This document shows positions 52,030 through 63,112 of a DNA stretch of 64,000 nt, piece after piece. Both the position numbers and the translations under genes were made by a program. Under the pieces are notes generated by a model. The model did no database searches. It was not told the DNA's origin and worked only from the letters and a program-made list of their open reading frames with translations. This DNA comes from Trifolium pratense (lineage: Eukaryota; Streptophyta; Magnoliopsida; Fabales; Fabaceae), in the NCBI RefSeq assembly GCF_020283565.1, contig NC_060060.1, positions 30,876,001 to 30,940,000 on the forward strand. The letters run 5' to 3'. The stretch's first letter is position 1. Each line of letters opens with the position of its first letter.

Positions 52030-52262
52030 GTATCTCCGTTTCTTCTTTCCCTTTACTTATTTCTTCTCGCGAATCAGCATTCTCTTTCGCATATCCTTCT
52101 TCGATCCAGCAAGCCTTTGTTCAACGATTAGAACGCTTCCAGTTTATTTCTCCAAGCTTTGTCAATTCCTTTGAGGTATTCTTTCTTTCATACCTTACTC
52201 CTTTTTGCCGATTTGGTCTGTCTTGAGTAGGAACCCTAATTTTTTAATTAGGTTTAGAACAA

Positions 52263-54365
52263 ATGGTTATTTTGAGGGAGTTAGATGAGGATGATGGTGG
52301 GAGAGTTCCTATTTCTTCTCCTAGTTATCTCGAGTGGGCGCAACAAGTTCAAGCCCACTATACTAGGGCTAACGGCGTTCTTAATAGCCGGGGGTTTTAT
52401 TCGGAATTATGGGGTTTTGATGTTGGGAGTAGTAGTAGTGATAGTGATAGTAGTGATAGTAGTAATGACAGTGATTGCGTCATAATCTCCCCTTCCTCTT
52501 TCACAGGAAAGCGGAAGAACCCCTGCCGAGACCTGGTGGTTGCCGACTACGCTCCAGTCACCATGGAAGTTTCTTCAAAGTATACTAGTGTGGAGATGGT
52601 GAGGAGCTTTAGGAAAGCTGTCAAACTCTCTGATTCCCTTCTTCGTGAAGATTTGATTATAACCGAGCCCGTCAGGGAGGGCGAGTTCGTGTTTCTCCAG
52701 AATGTTACCCCGCCAGATTATTTCTATCTTTATACTGGCGTGATCCAGCCCCTCAATATTTGGTTGCCTTTCACCTCTTTCGAGGCTGAGATGTTGAGGG
52801 TTCTTAATGTCGCCCCCACCCAACTTCATCCTAATAGTTGGGCCTTTATAAAAGCTTTCGAGGTAATGTGTTCCGGTTTTAACCTAGACCCTTCTGTTGG
52901 TGTTTTCTTCTCTTTTTACCAAATAAAGAACCTAAAACCTCAATCTCTAGTTTCCCTTAGTAGTCAACCCAACCGTCGTCTCCTAAGCTTATATGCCTCC
53001 AATTTCAAAAACTTCAAAGATTCTTTCCTTCGGGTTCGCCATGATGAGAAATTTCCTGACCTGATGTATGATGAGGTTGAGGATCCTTTATTTCCTTTCT
53101 ATTGGACCAAAAACCCTAGGCTTATCAAGGGAGCCGTCTTTGAGGCTCTGAGCGACTTTGAGCAAGAGACCGTCAACTTCCTTGATTCCTATGCCCTTAT
53201 GGATACCTCTGACGTTCTTAGATGTGAGGGTAATAGTGGCGCCTTGGAAGAATATTTGCGTAAGTGATAAATTTGTATCTTTTATTTGTTTAATGCTGAT
53301 CTCGCCTCGTTACTAACTTGTATTTCTTTGCCTCTTTTTATTTTTGCAGAGAGAATGAGGACTATTTCTAATGAGGAGAGACTGGCATTCTTGGCTAAAG
53401 CTCGCCAGCAAAGAGCCAATCCTGTTGTCGAGGTGACTGATCCCCTGAAAAAGCTGCAAGTGGAGGAAGCTGCTACGAAGGAAGGGCGGAGCAAGAAGAA
53501 GCATGAAGGGCGGATCCGTGTTGAGATCCCTGGAAAGACAGCTGCTGAAGCGGAGGGAAACGGGGGTGCTGCTCCTCCTCCTCCCAAAAAACAAAAGATA
53601 GAGAAAACTATTCAAAATGCTGGGGGTGCCGACAAGGGCAAAGGTGCGGCTTCCAGTTCTTCTCAGCCTCCTTCTCAAGATGCTGAAACCGCTGCGCCCC
53701 TTTCCTGGAGCTCCTTCGATCCTCTGGAGTTCATTGAGAGAGGAGTAACCATGGTGGGTGACATGACTCGCTTCACCAACACTTCGACGGAAGACCTGAG
53801 GAAGAAAGCCTTAGAGTATGAAGTCAAGGGTACTCTTCTCAATTATCTGTTGACAAACCGCCAGGAGCAAGAGGTTATGGAGGCGAGGCAGAAGGTGAAG
53901 ATGGTTGATGATAACCTCGCTGATATTGAGAAGAGGTATTCTGGAATCAAGGCGAAGCTGGAGGATGACATTAAAAAGTTGAAGGAAGAAAGGGAGGGCG
54001 AGACAGAGAGACTGAAGAAAGAGTATGAAGAAAAGCTGTCTAAAGTTAAAGAAAGCTATGCCGCTTCGGAGGCTAAGCTCAAGGAGAATGCTGCTGCCCA
54101 GGCTGAGAAACTCTCTAAACTATCCAAGGAGAAGGATGAAGCGGTACAGTCTATTGGGACCTTAGCTGATGAGAAAGTTAGATTGGAGAGTGATGTCACA
54201 GAGCTTCAGCTCTATGCCGCCAACCAATATGACGAGGGCTTTTCTTTTGCTATAGAACAGGTCAAGCTTCTTTTCCCGGATCTCGATGCTAAGCGCCTTG
54301 GCGAAGCTGATGCAATGAATCAAATTGTTGACGGCAAGCTCGTTCCCTATGTTCCTCCTCAATGA
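52263..54365 (+). CDS. Antisense gene 3 of the Tat element: putative gypsy-type transposon protein (PF04195-like), spliced, 670 aa
   Basis: Exon 1 is 52263..53259 and exon 2 is 53350..54365. The donor GTAAGT at 53260 and acceptor TTTTTGCAG ending at 53349 join in frame to give 670 codons plus stop. An AATAAA is at 54625-54630. An N-terminal acidic Ser/Asp run (DSDSSDSSNDSD) is followed by the conserved block around residues 130-230 (YLYTGVIQPLNIWLPFTSFE, LNVAPTQLHPNSWAFIKAFE). This block matches the plant putative gypsy-type transposon domain. The C-terminal half is Lys/Glu-rich coiled coil (about 530-630), ending in ANQYDEGFSFAIEQVKLLFP. Such antisense genes are known companions of Tat-lineage elements; their role is unknown. 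No lesion seen. Confidence 0.8.
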
Positions 54366-54738
54366 ATGATCTCTTTGTAATGATCTTGTTTCTGCCCTTC
54401 TGTGGCTTTTTGTAATTATTTTGTATGCCCTTTTGTGGCTTTGAACAATTTTGCCCCTTGGCTGGGTCCTTTATAAGGTTCTTTATTTGCCTGATTTCTT
54501 CTTTTCATAACTTTACGAATTATTTTTGCATTACGTTGTGAGGTAACGCCTTCTGTCGTCTTTGTCTAGGAAACTTCGTCCTTGCACCTGTGACATCTTC
54601 TACTTTCTATAATAATTGTAAATCAATAAAAATAACTTTATACCTGTTGTCTTTTGGCGTTATAATGAATCGCCTTGCTTTGGTTGTGTATAAGCTTCTT
54701 CTGGCGGTATTGATAATCTCGCCTTTCTTTGCTGTATC

Positions 54739-55461
54739 TTTTTCTGGCGTACCCAACTCGTAAGACTTACAGGTAACGCCAAGGCACTGTAACCCTTGTT
54801 TAATAATATTTTTTTTTTCTGACGTACCCGACTCGTAGGTGACGCCAAGGCACTGTAACCCTTGTTTAATAATTTTTTTTTTTTTTTCTGACGTACCCGA
54901 CTCGTAGGTGACGCCAAGGCACTGTAACCCTTGTTTAATAATATTTTTTTTTCTGACGTACCCAACTCGTATGTGACGCCAAGGCACTGTAACCCTTGTT
55001 TAATAATATTTTTTTTTTCTGACGTACCCGACTCGTAGGTGACGCCAAGGCACTGTAACCCTTGTTTAATAATATTTTTTTTCTGACGTACCCAACTCGT
55101 AGGTGACGCCAAGGCACTGTAACCCTTGTTTAATAATATTTTTTTTTTCTGACGTACCCGACTCGTAGGTGACGCCAAGGCACTGTAACCCTTGTTTAAT
55201 AATATTTTTTTTCTGACGTACCCAACTCGTAGGTGACGCCAAGGCACTGTAACCCTTGTTTAATAATTTTTTTTTTTTTTCTGACGTACCCGACTCGTAG
55301 GTGACGCCAAGGCACTGTAACCCTTGTTTAATAATTTTTTTTTTTCTGACGTACCCAACTCGTAGGTGACGCCAAGGCACTGTAACCCTTGTTTAATAAT
55401 ATTTTTTTTTTTTTTGACGTACCCAACTCGTAGGTGACGCCAAGGCACTGTAACCCTTGTT
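54739..55461. repeat. Tandem repeat in the 3' region of the Tat element, ~11 units of 60-68 bp
   Basis: Each unit contains CTGACGTACCC(G/A)ACTCG, TAGGTGACGCCAAGGCACTG and TAACCCTTGTTTAATAAT, followed by a T run of 8-16. Units with GACTCG and AACTCG alternate over most of the array, so the array evolved as about 122-bp dimers. Minus-strand frames through it (MPWRHLRVGYVRKK...) are repeat read-through, not genes. Confidence 0.95.
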
Positions 55462-55801
55462 TTTGGTTCAGCGCTCACATCTGAGTTGATCTTTAAGTAA
55501 AGATTCAGAGCTCAAGTTTGAGATAACCATTTTTGTTGGTTCAGAGCCCGGAACTTAATCAGGTTGACCTTTATTGACGCAAATATTTTGGGATATGCAG
55601 GAAGATATAAACTATTAGAATTTTGAAATTCAATGAGCCTCGATAAAAACCCCCGTTGAAACAGGGGAAAAGAGTGTCTCATTGTTTTTTTTTTTTTTTT
55701 TATTCATTTATGAAAACGGTTCTTACACATCATTTAAAAATACTGCTAAAAGAAGAGAATGGTTTTACTTATTCTTCCACCGATAAAGTGATGCTCCGTG
55801 A
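55462..55801. other. Non-coding 3' part between tandem repeat and pol stop
   Basis: Contains a T homopolymer at 55684-55702 and a small inverted pair around 55650 (CCCCCGTTGAAACAGGGG). No gene. Confidence 0.5.
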
Positions 55802-58800
55802 TTAGCTATAGTAGAACTTTAGGTTTGCTACGTTCCATGTCCTTGGGAGGATTTTTCCTTCCATGGTCTCTAGGCGATATGTGATAACACTGAAAAATAT
55901 AGTATTTATTTTATAATATTAGTTAAGTATTTTATTATTTTCTTTGCACTTTAGTAGTATTATTATTATTTTTATTGTGTATTACAGGTATTTTAAGGAA
56001 CTTATCTCAAAATAAAAAGCCACAAAATAAATGCAAAGTGTTCAAAAACACATTGGATCAATGGAAGTGCAAGCCCAAAAGAAAATTGGACGAACAGTGC
56101 CGGCCACACACAACCAAAATGTGGCGCCGGCCACACATAATAAAAGCATGGCGCCAGCCACACTTCATAAAAATATGGCGCCAGCCATGCATTACAAGGC
56201 ACCTGCCACTACTACATTTAAGCAACTGCCACATGCTATTTTGCCACAGTCATAAGCCTTCGTCCTCAAGTTTCGGAGCACGTGTGTTCTTAAGTTGCTT
56301 TTCTTTTGGTGCAAGTTCCTAACCTTCCGGTGCAAGCTCCTATTTTTGCGGTCCAAGTTTAAGTCTAGATATTTTCTGTTCGTGCCTATAAATACATACC
56401 ATCACTCAATGTATTTTTCTTGGGCCGGAACACACGCAATTTTAGAGCTAAGAGCAAAACAGTTTAATATTTTCTGAGCATTTAAAGTGTAGCTTGTGAT
56501 TTCAATTCCAGTTCCGGTTCCAACTCTGTAAGTTACATTCAGTTTTTAATTTAAGTTAATTTCAATTCCAATTTAATTCCGTACTGTTATTTAAATTTCC
56601 AGTTCCTATTATTCACTGCCATTTGATTTACTCTTTCCAGTTTTATTTTTTATTCAACGTACTGTTATGATCTTATCCAATTTATGGAAGATCATAACAG
56701 TACGTTGAATAAAAAATAAAACTGGAAAGAGTAAATCAAATGGCAGTGAATAATAGGAACTGGAAATTTAAATAACAGTACGGAATTAAATTGGAATTGA
56801 AATTAACTTAAATTAAAAACTGAATGTAACTTACAGAGTTGGAACCGGAACTGGAATTGAAATCACAAGCTACACTTTAAATGCTCAGAAAATATTAAAC
56901 TGTTTTGCTCTTAGCTCTAAAATTGCGTGTGTTCCGGCCCAAGAAAAATACATTGAGTGATGGTATGTATTTATAGGCACGAACAGAAAATATCTAGACT
57001 TAAACTTGGACCGCAAAAATAGGAGCTTGCACCGGAAGGTTAGGAACTTGCACCAAAAGAAAAGCAACTTAAGAACACACGTGCTCCGAAACTTGAGGAC
57101 GAAGGCTTATGACTGTGGCAAAATAGCATGTGGCAGTTGCTTAAATGTAGTAGTGGCAGGTGCCTTGTAATGCATGGCTGGCGCCATATTTTTATGAAGT
57201 GTGGCTGGCGCCATGCTTTTATTATGTGTGGCCGGCGCCACATTTTGGTTGTGTGTGGCCGGCACTGTTCGTCCAATTTTCTTTTGGGCTTGCACTTCCA
57301 TTGATCCAATGTGTTTTTGAACACTTTGCATTTATTTTGTGGCTTTTTATTTTGAGATAAGTTCCTTAAAATACCTGTAATACACAATAAAAATAATAAT
57401 AATACTACTAAAGTGCAAAGAAAATAATAAAATACTTAACTAATATTATAAAATAAATACTATATTTTTCAGTGTTATCAATATGCTCCTCCTTCGAAAG
57501 CTTCTTGCACCCGAAAGGGGCCTTCCCAGTTTGCTGCGAACTTTCCTCCTTTATCCTTTCCCATAGGTCTTTTCAGCACCAGGTCGCCCTCTTGAAAACT
57601 CCTTTGTTTGACTCTCGTATTATAACGCCTAGCGGCTCTTTGCTTTATGGCGAATTCCCTGAAATGCGCTCTTTCTCTTCTTTCCTCGATCATGTCTAGG
57701 TTCTCTTCCAGAGCTCTGTCGTTCTCTTCCTGCGTCGTGGTTTCTCTGCGCCAACTAGGAGGATTTATTTCCACCGGGATCATCGCGTCCGAACCATAGA
57801 CCATTGTAAATGGCGCTTCTCCTGTCGAGGATTGGGGAGTGGTGTGATACGACCAGAGGATGGGTGAGATGTGGGCTACCCAAGCTTCGCCTTTACTATC
57901 TAGCCTTCTTTTTAAAGCTCTTAGTATCACCTTATTTGCTGACTCTGCTTGTCCGTTAGCTTGTGGATGCTCTACTGATATAAAGGTGTTTTTGATTCCT
58001 TTGCTTCGACAGAATTCAACGACCTTTTCGCTGGCGAACTGTGTACCGTTGTCGGATACGATGTATTTGGGCAATCCAAATCTGCAGATGATTTTCTTCC
58101 AATAAAAGATTTTTACCTGTTCCGCCGAGATGCTGGATACCGGCTCTGCTTCAATCCATTTTGTAAAGTAGTCTACGACGACGATGATCCATCGCGCTTG
58201 TTTATAGCCAACCGGAAATGGACCAACGATATCTACACCCCACATGAAAAAGGGCCAAGGGGATAATACTGACTTCAGTGGCTCCCCCGGAACGTGATGC
58301 AGGTTGGCGTGTCTTTGGCATTTGTCACAGTTTCTTACATACATGGCGGTATCATCATGTATATCTGGCCAATAAAATCCTGCTCTCAAAATCTTTCCTG
58401 CTAATGCTCTTGAACCGATATGACTACCACATGATCCTTCGTGTACTTCATTCATGATGCGCTTGGCTTCTTCAGTACTGACGCATAAAAGGAGGGGGGA
58501 CGCGAATCCTCTTTTATATAGCTTATCCCCTACCATTGAATACCATGCCGCCATTTTCCTTAATTTAAAAGCCTTTTCCCTTTCTTTCGGGAGCTCGTCC
58601 TTTTGGAGGTACCGGATAATGGGCGATCTCCAGTCTTCTTCTTCTATTACCATCATTACCTCTTCCCCGTTGATGCTGGGAGTTTTTATGGTTTCTTGGA
58701 TAACGGTTCTATGGCTTCCTGGTTTTTTGGTGCTCGCCAATTTTGACAATAGATCTGCTCTCATGTTTTGTTCGCGGGGAACGTAAACTAATTCGAACGA

Positions 58801-61800
58801 ATCGAAATGCTTAGCTAGGTTCTGCACCTTCTCCACGTATTTGATTAACTGCGGCTCTTTCGTTTGAAACTTCCCAGATACTTGGTTGGTTACCAGCTAG
58901 GAATCACTCATGGCCTTTAGCTCTTTTACCTCCATATCGCTTGCCAACTTCATTCCTGCTATCAAAGCCTCGTATTCCGCTTGGTTGTTGCTAGCTTTGA
59001 AGGCGAAACGTAGTGATTGTTCTATCATCACGCCATCCGGTCCTTCCAGTACTATTCCGGCTCCACTTCCTCGCACATTGGAGGCCCCGTCAACTGAGAG
59101 TGTCCAAAACGCCGTTTTCTCTGTTGTTGGCGGAGTAGACATCTCCAATACAAAATCAGCTAGTCTTTGTGACTTAATGGCCCCTCTAGGTGAGAAGGTG
59201 ATGTCAAATTCCGATAATTCCACGGACCACGCCACCATCCTTCCTGCCAAGTCTGGCTTTCGGAGGACGTTCTTGATAGGGTAATCTGTTTTAACAACTA
59301 CCTGGTGGCTTTGAAAATACTGCCTTAACTTTCTTGCTGTGACAACTACCGCGAGAGATAACCTCTCTATTCTTTGATACCTTGTTTCTGCTCCCCTTAA
59401 GGTTCTACTTACAAAATATATGGGTTTTTCTTCGCTCTCTATTTCTTGAACTAGAGCTGAACTCAAAGCTCTATCCGAGACTGCGAGATATAGGTAAAGG
59501 GTGTTACCTGGTAATGGGCGTGTCAAGATGGGCGGTGATGCCAGGAACTCTTTTAGTTGTTTGAAGGCTTCTTCGCATTCTGGCGTCCAAGAAAATCTCT
59601 CATTTTTCCTAAGAGATGCGAAGAAGTGGAAACCCTTTTCGCCCGCACATGATAGGAATCTGGATAGTGCGGCTATTCTGCCTGTCAAGGTCTGTACTTC
59701 TTTCACGGATGTAGGGCTCCTCATGTCTATGATGGCTTGGCATTTTTCGGGGTTAGCCTCTATTCCTCTGCTGGTGAGCATAAACCCTAAGAATTTTCCG
59801 GCTTGTACCCCAAAGGAACACTTTGCTGGGTTTAGTCTCATGTTGTACTTTCTTACTGATCCCATGATGTCCAACAGATCATCATCATGGCGACTTCCCT
59901 CGGAAGTTTTTACTACCATGTCGTCGATGTATACCTCTAAATTCTTCCCTATTTGCTCAGCGAAAACCCTGTCCATCAACCTTTGGTATGTTGCTCCCGC
60001 ATTCTTCAGTCCAAAAGGCATGACGTTGTAAAAGTAGTTGCAGGTATTCGACATAAAGGCTGTATGGCGGGCGTCGGAGGGGTTCATCTTTATTTGATTG
60101 TATCCGGAGTAGGCGTCCATAAAACTCAGCATCTTACACCCCGAGGCGCCATCAATTAACCTGTCTATGTTAGGTAGGGGATATGGATCTTTGGGACACG
60201 CCTTGTTTAAGTCTGTGAAGTCCACGCACATTCTCCACTTCCCGTTGGCCTTTTTCACCATGACGACATTTGCCAACCATGAGGGGTATTTTATTTCTTC
60301 GATGAATCCTGCTTCCTTTAGTTTCTCTACTTCTTCTGCAATAGCGACTCGTCTTTCTTCTCCCACCTTCCTTTTTCTTTGGGAAACTGGTTTTGTGCTG
60401 GGTGATATTGAGAGTTTATGTGTTATCACCCCTTCGTCAATCCCTGGCATATCTGAAGGTTTCCATGCGAATAGGTCAGCGTTATCCTTCAGGATTTTGA
60501 TGATTCGTCCCCTCTCCTCGCTGGGCAACGCTGTTCCCAAGCTAGTTGTCTGGTGAGGGTAATCGCCAATTTGAACCTGCTCCAGGTCTTCTATAGGGCT
60601 TACCCTTCGATCTTGGAATTCCTCCCTTGGATCCATATCTGCGTTCTCTATCATGTTTATGCCGCCTGGAGTTGCGGCTTGTCTTCTTTCGAATTTTCCG
60701 CTTGCGCTGGAAGTTCGATGTCGTATCTTTAAGCTAGACTCGTAGCACTTCTTGGCGAGAATCTGATCGCCCCTTACTGTTCCTACTCCCCCATTCTCGA
60801 GGGGGTATTTTATTGCTAGGTATAAAGTGGACATGGCCGCCCCTAATGCGTTAAAGGCGGGTCTTCCTATAATAATGTTATAGGAGGTAAAAGGAGTTTT
60901 AACTACCAGATATCGCACTTTGATAGTTTTGGCGTTGCTACCTTCTCCAAACGTGGTAAGAAGGGAGGCGTAACCCATTACGTCCACTTGTTCGCCAGAG
61001 AACCCAACCAGGGTTCCGGAGTATGGTTGCAATTGCTCTTCTGCTAATTGCATGGCCTTGAAAGCTTCCCAGTACATAATGTCCGCTGAACTTCCCGAAT
61101 CTATCAGTACTCTTTTCACATCACAGTTCAAAATTTGGACTTGTATCACTAAGGGATCATCGTCGTGGGGTGCTACCTCCAAACCATCCTTTGCCGTGAA
61201 TGCCAAATCCGGTACGTCAAATGGCTGAGGTTGACTTACGAGGTATATCTCCGAGATGGCTCGGCGTACATACCTTTTCCTTGCTGAGCTTGATTCGCCC
61301 CCGCCTGAGAATCCCCCCGCTATTGTATTTACGGAGATCCTCCCCTTGGGAGGCTCTCTGTTTGGCCCAGGAGGGTCTCGTGGCTCCTGCCGGGGAACTT
61401 TTGGCACGACGACCCGCCCTTGGGCGGCGTCGTCAATAAATTTGCGAAGGTGTCCGCTTTTGATTAGTTCTTCGATTAAATCTCTTAAGCGGAAGCATTT
61501 CTCCGTGGAGTGACCTCTACACCTGTGATATGCGCACCAGGCGTTATCGTCCAGCCCCATGGGGATGTTACTGCTTCTCCTTGGGGGAAGGTTTGCCAAA
61601 CCAGTGGCCAGAATCTCATTTAAGACGTAAACCTTTGAGGCGTTTAATGGCGTGAAGTCTTCATTGGCGGGATGATTCCTGAATTCTCTTCTGGGCGGTT
61701 GGCGGTAGGGCTTCCCATGGTGCCTCTGCCATGGGTCTCCTTGGTGGCCCCCCGATTTCGGTCGTGGGTGTTCGGGCGCTCTAGTGGCACAGCCCACGTA

Positions 61801-62544
61801 TTCCTTCTCCTTAACGTCTCTTTGCCTTTTCTCGGCGTTACTTTCTTCGCCCCTAATATAACACTCCGCCCTCTTGTTTACCTCTTGCATCGACGAGGCT
61901 GGCTTTTGGGCTAAGGACTCATTGAAATGTCCCGCTCTTAGCCCATTGTGGAAGGCTGCCACAAACATCTCCTGATTTGGATTTGAGACTTTGATGGTGG
62001 CTTCGCTAAATCTGGCGAGGAAATTACGCAATGACTCGCCAGGGTTTTGGCGGATAGAGAAAAGACTGGTTGATGTGACTTTCACGTGTTTCGATCCAGC
62101 GAACTGGTGAATAAATTTTTTATGAAAGTCAGCATAACTTTCAATTGAGTTTCTTGGAAGGTTCATGTACCAACGCAGGGCGACATCCTTGAAGGTGCCG
62201 GCTAGTAATTTACACTTTAGATGTTCCGGAGCATTGATTATGGCAGTTTGTGTCCCAATTGCCATCAGGTGCTCCCTTGGATCCGTCTTTCCGTCGAAGG
62301 TAGGAAGGTGAGGAACCTTGATTGTTTCCACCACTTGGGCATCCCACAGGTGCTGTGCTAAGGGTTGTACGTCCATGACGCCCTCTCCCTCCTCCTCCTC
62401 CAAAACCAACTTCGCTTTCTCTTTCTCATTAGTTCTTTCGGCTTCTATGGCCGCAATCTGAGTTTGTAAGCGCCGAATCTCTACGACGGCGGCTTGCAGG
62501 GTGTTAACGTTAGAGTTGTCGTGGTTTTCGTGTTCTCCAGCCAT
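55802..62544 (-). pseudogene. Tat gag-pol polyprotein gene, broken by one stop codon and the palindromic insertion
   Basis: ATG at 62544. Gag covers about residues 80-220 (RWYMNLPRNSIESYADFHKK) with a CAYHRCRGHSTEKC zinc cluster near 345. Protease has IDSGSSADIMYW near 480. RT has DFTDLNKACPKDPYPLP and the active-site YIDDMVV near 872. RNase H includes YLAVSDRALSSALV, and a second plant-type RNase H starts at SVDGASNVRGSGAGIV near 1150. A TAG lies right after the SDS of this domain (about 58896), and the same frame then continues. Integrase has the HHCC zinc finger (HEGSCGSHIG, RNCDKCQRH), GVDIVGPFP, SDNGTQF and HPQANGQAESANK. At 57480 the frame meets the inserted palindrome and resumes at 55881 to end RTWNVANLKFYYS at 55802, with no chromodomain. 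All other domains look intact. Confidence 0.93.
55882..57480. mobile_element. 1.6-kb palindromic LTR-like element inserted in pol
   Basis: Two inverted arms, 55882-56674 and 56688-57480 (793 bp each), surround a 13-bp spacer. By eye and by identical translations of both arms the match is perfect. The outer ends are TGATAACACTG and its complement CAGTGTTATCA. ATATG at 55877-55881 and 57481-57485 is a 5-bp target duplication. Each arm resembles an LTR. It has a promoter-like CTATAAATACAT at about 56387, and the inner end reads TTATCCA (56673-56679), complementing TGATAA. So this looks like two LTRs joined tail to tail. There is no primer site, polypurine tract or coding region; the open frames in the arms are identical mirror copies and not genes. 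Confidence 0.93.
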
Positions 62545-62607
62545 GTGAAGATGTTTGATTTTTCGTCTAGTTGCTGTGATAGGCTGGGATCAAATGATTT
62601 TACCGCA

Positions 62608-62625
62608 GCCCCACGGTGGGCGCCA
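62608..62625 (-). other. Primer-binding site of the Tat element
   Basis: TGGCGCCCACCGTGGGGC on the minus strand, three bases after the 5' LTR, is the tRNA-complementary site typical of many plant Ty3/gypsy elements. The exact tRNA is not assigned here. Confidence 0.8.
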
Positions 62626-62628
62626 AAA

Positions 62629-63107
62629 TGTTCTGGTAAAAAACAAGGGGGTTTGTATTATTGATCAAATGGTGTGATTACACTCAGTTCAATCCCAACA
62701 ACCCTGGGAGTTTATAAGTCAGAATTCGATCCCCCTTTACAGATGGAAATATGAAACTATTTATAGACCATTGAAGCCTTCTTCTCCAAGCTAGGGTTCC
62801 TACAAATCCGGTCTTCAGCGCCTTTTCCGGTGATGCAGCGTGAAAGTAGGAATAAAAACCTTGGTCTCCAAGCCATGGCAGTTTCAAGGAGTTGTTTTCT
62901 TCATTCCCAAGTTAATCGCTAGGGAAGGATGAAGATATTTCTTTCTCGTGGGTAAATCCGTCTTATGGGCGTTATCCATCGTTACCTACCTCGCCCAAGC
63001 CTCGTATCGCCGAATGGACGTTTAAAATTTAATTGTTTTGGGCCTGTTTCCTTTCTCATATTAATTGGGCTAGTTTGGTTTTGCTTTTAAGCCCATTGCC
63101 CGGTCCA
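62629..63107 (-). repeat. Tat element 5' LTR
   Basis: 479 bp, TG...CA, carrying the promoter for the minus-strand gag-pol transcript. Confidence 0.95.
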
Positions 63108-63112
63108 GGACT

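Larger units (their letters stand above)
49526..63107 (-). mobile_element. Ty3/gypsy Tat-lineage LTR retrotransposon, 13.6 kb
   Basis: Target duplication GGACT lies at 49521-49525 and 63108-63112. Two 479-bp LTRs (TG...CA) look identical. The 5' LTR is at the right. The primer site follows it (62608-62625) and the polypurine tract lies beside the left LTR (50005-50015). From 5' to 3' (right to left): gag-pol, a palindromic insertion near the end of pol, a tandem repeat, and three genes in antisense. The pol has an additional plant-type RNase H, lacks a chromodomain and is followed by a long 3' region, which is the Tat lineage pattern. Without the 1.6-kb insertion the element is about 12 kb. 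Confidence 0.95.

Noticed and set aside
54739..55461. Regularly spaced repeats resembling a CRISPR array
   Set aside because: Plant nuclear context, no unique spacers, the repeat occupies the whole unit and lies in a retrotransposon.
54607..55478. Several overlapping minus-strand frames with repeated MPWRHLRVGYVRKK peptides
   Set aside because: They are read-through of the 60-68-bp tandem repeat; unit lengths that vary in the T run shift the frame, so no protein is maintained.
55975..57387. Identical 115-, 74- and 60-codon frames on both sides of the palindrome
   Set aside because: They are mirror copies of LTR-like DNA in inverted arms, with no domain and no start context.
55882..57480. 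Palindrome as an assembly or chimeric-read artefact
   Set aside because: The sequence outside the arms differs on the two sides, is contiguous pol on both, and carries a 5-bp target duplication, which an artefact would not create.
57472..62200. Many plus-strand frames opposite gag-pol (for example 59501-60031, 176 codons)
   Set aside because: Shadows of the well-supported minus-strand polyprotein, without domains of their own.
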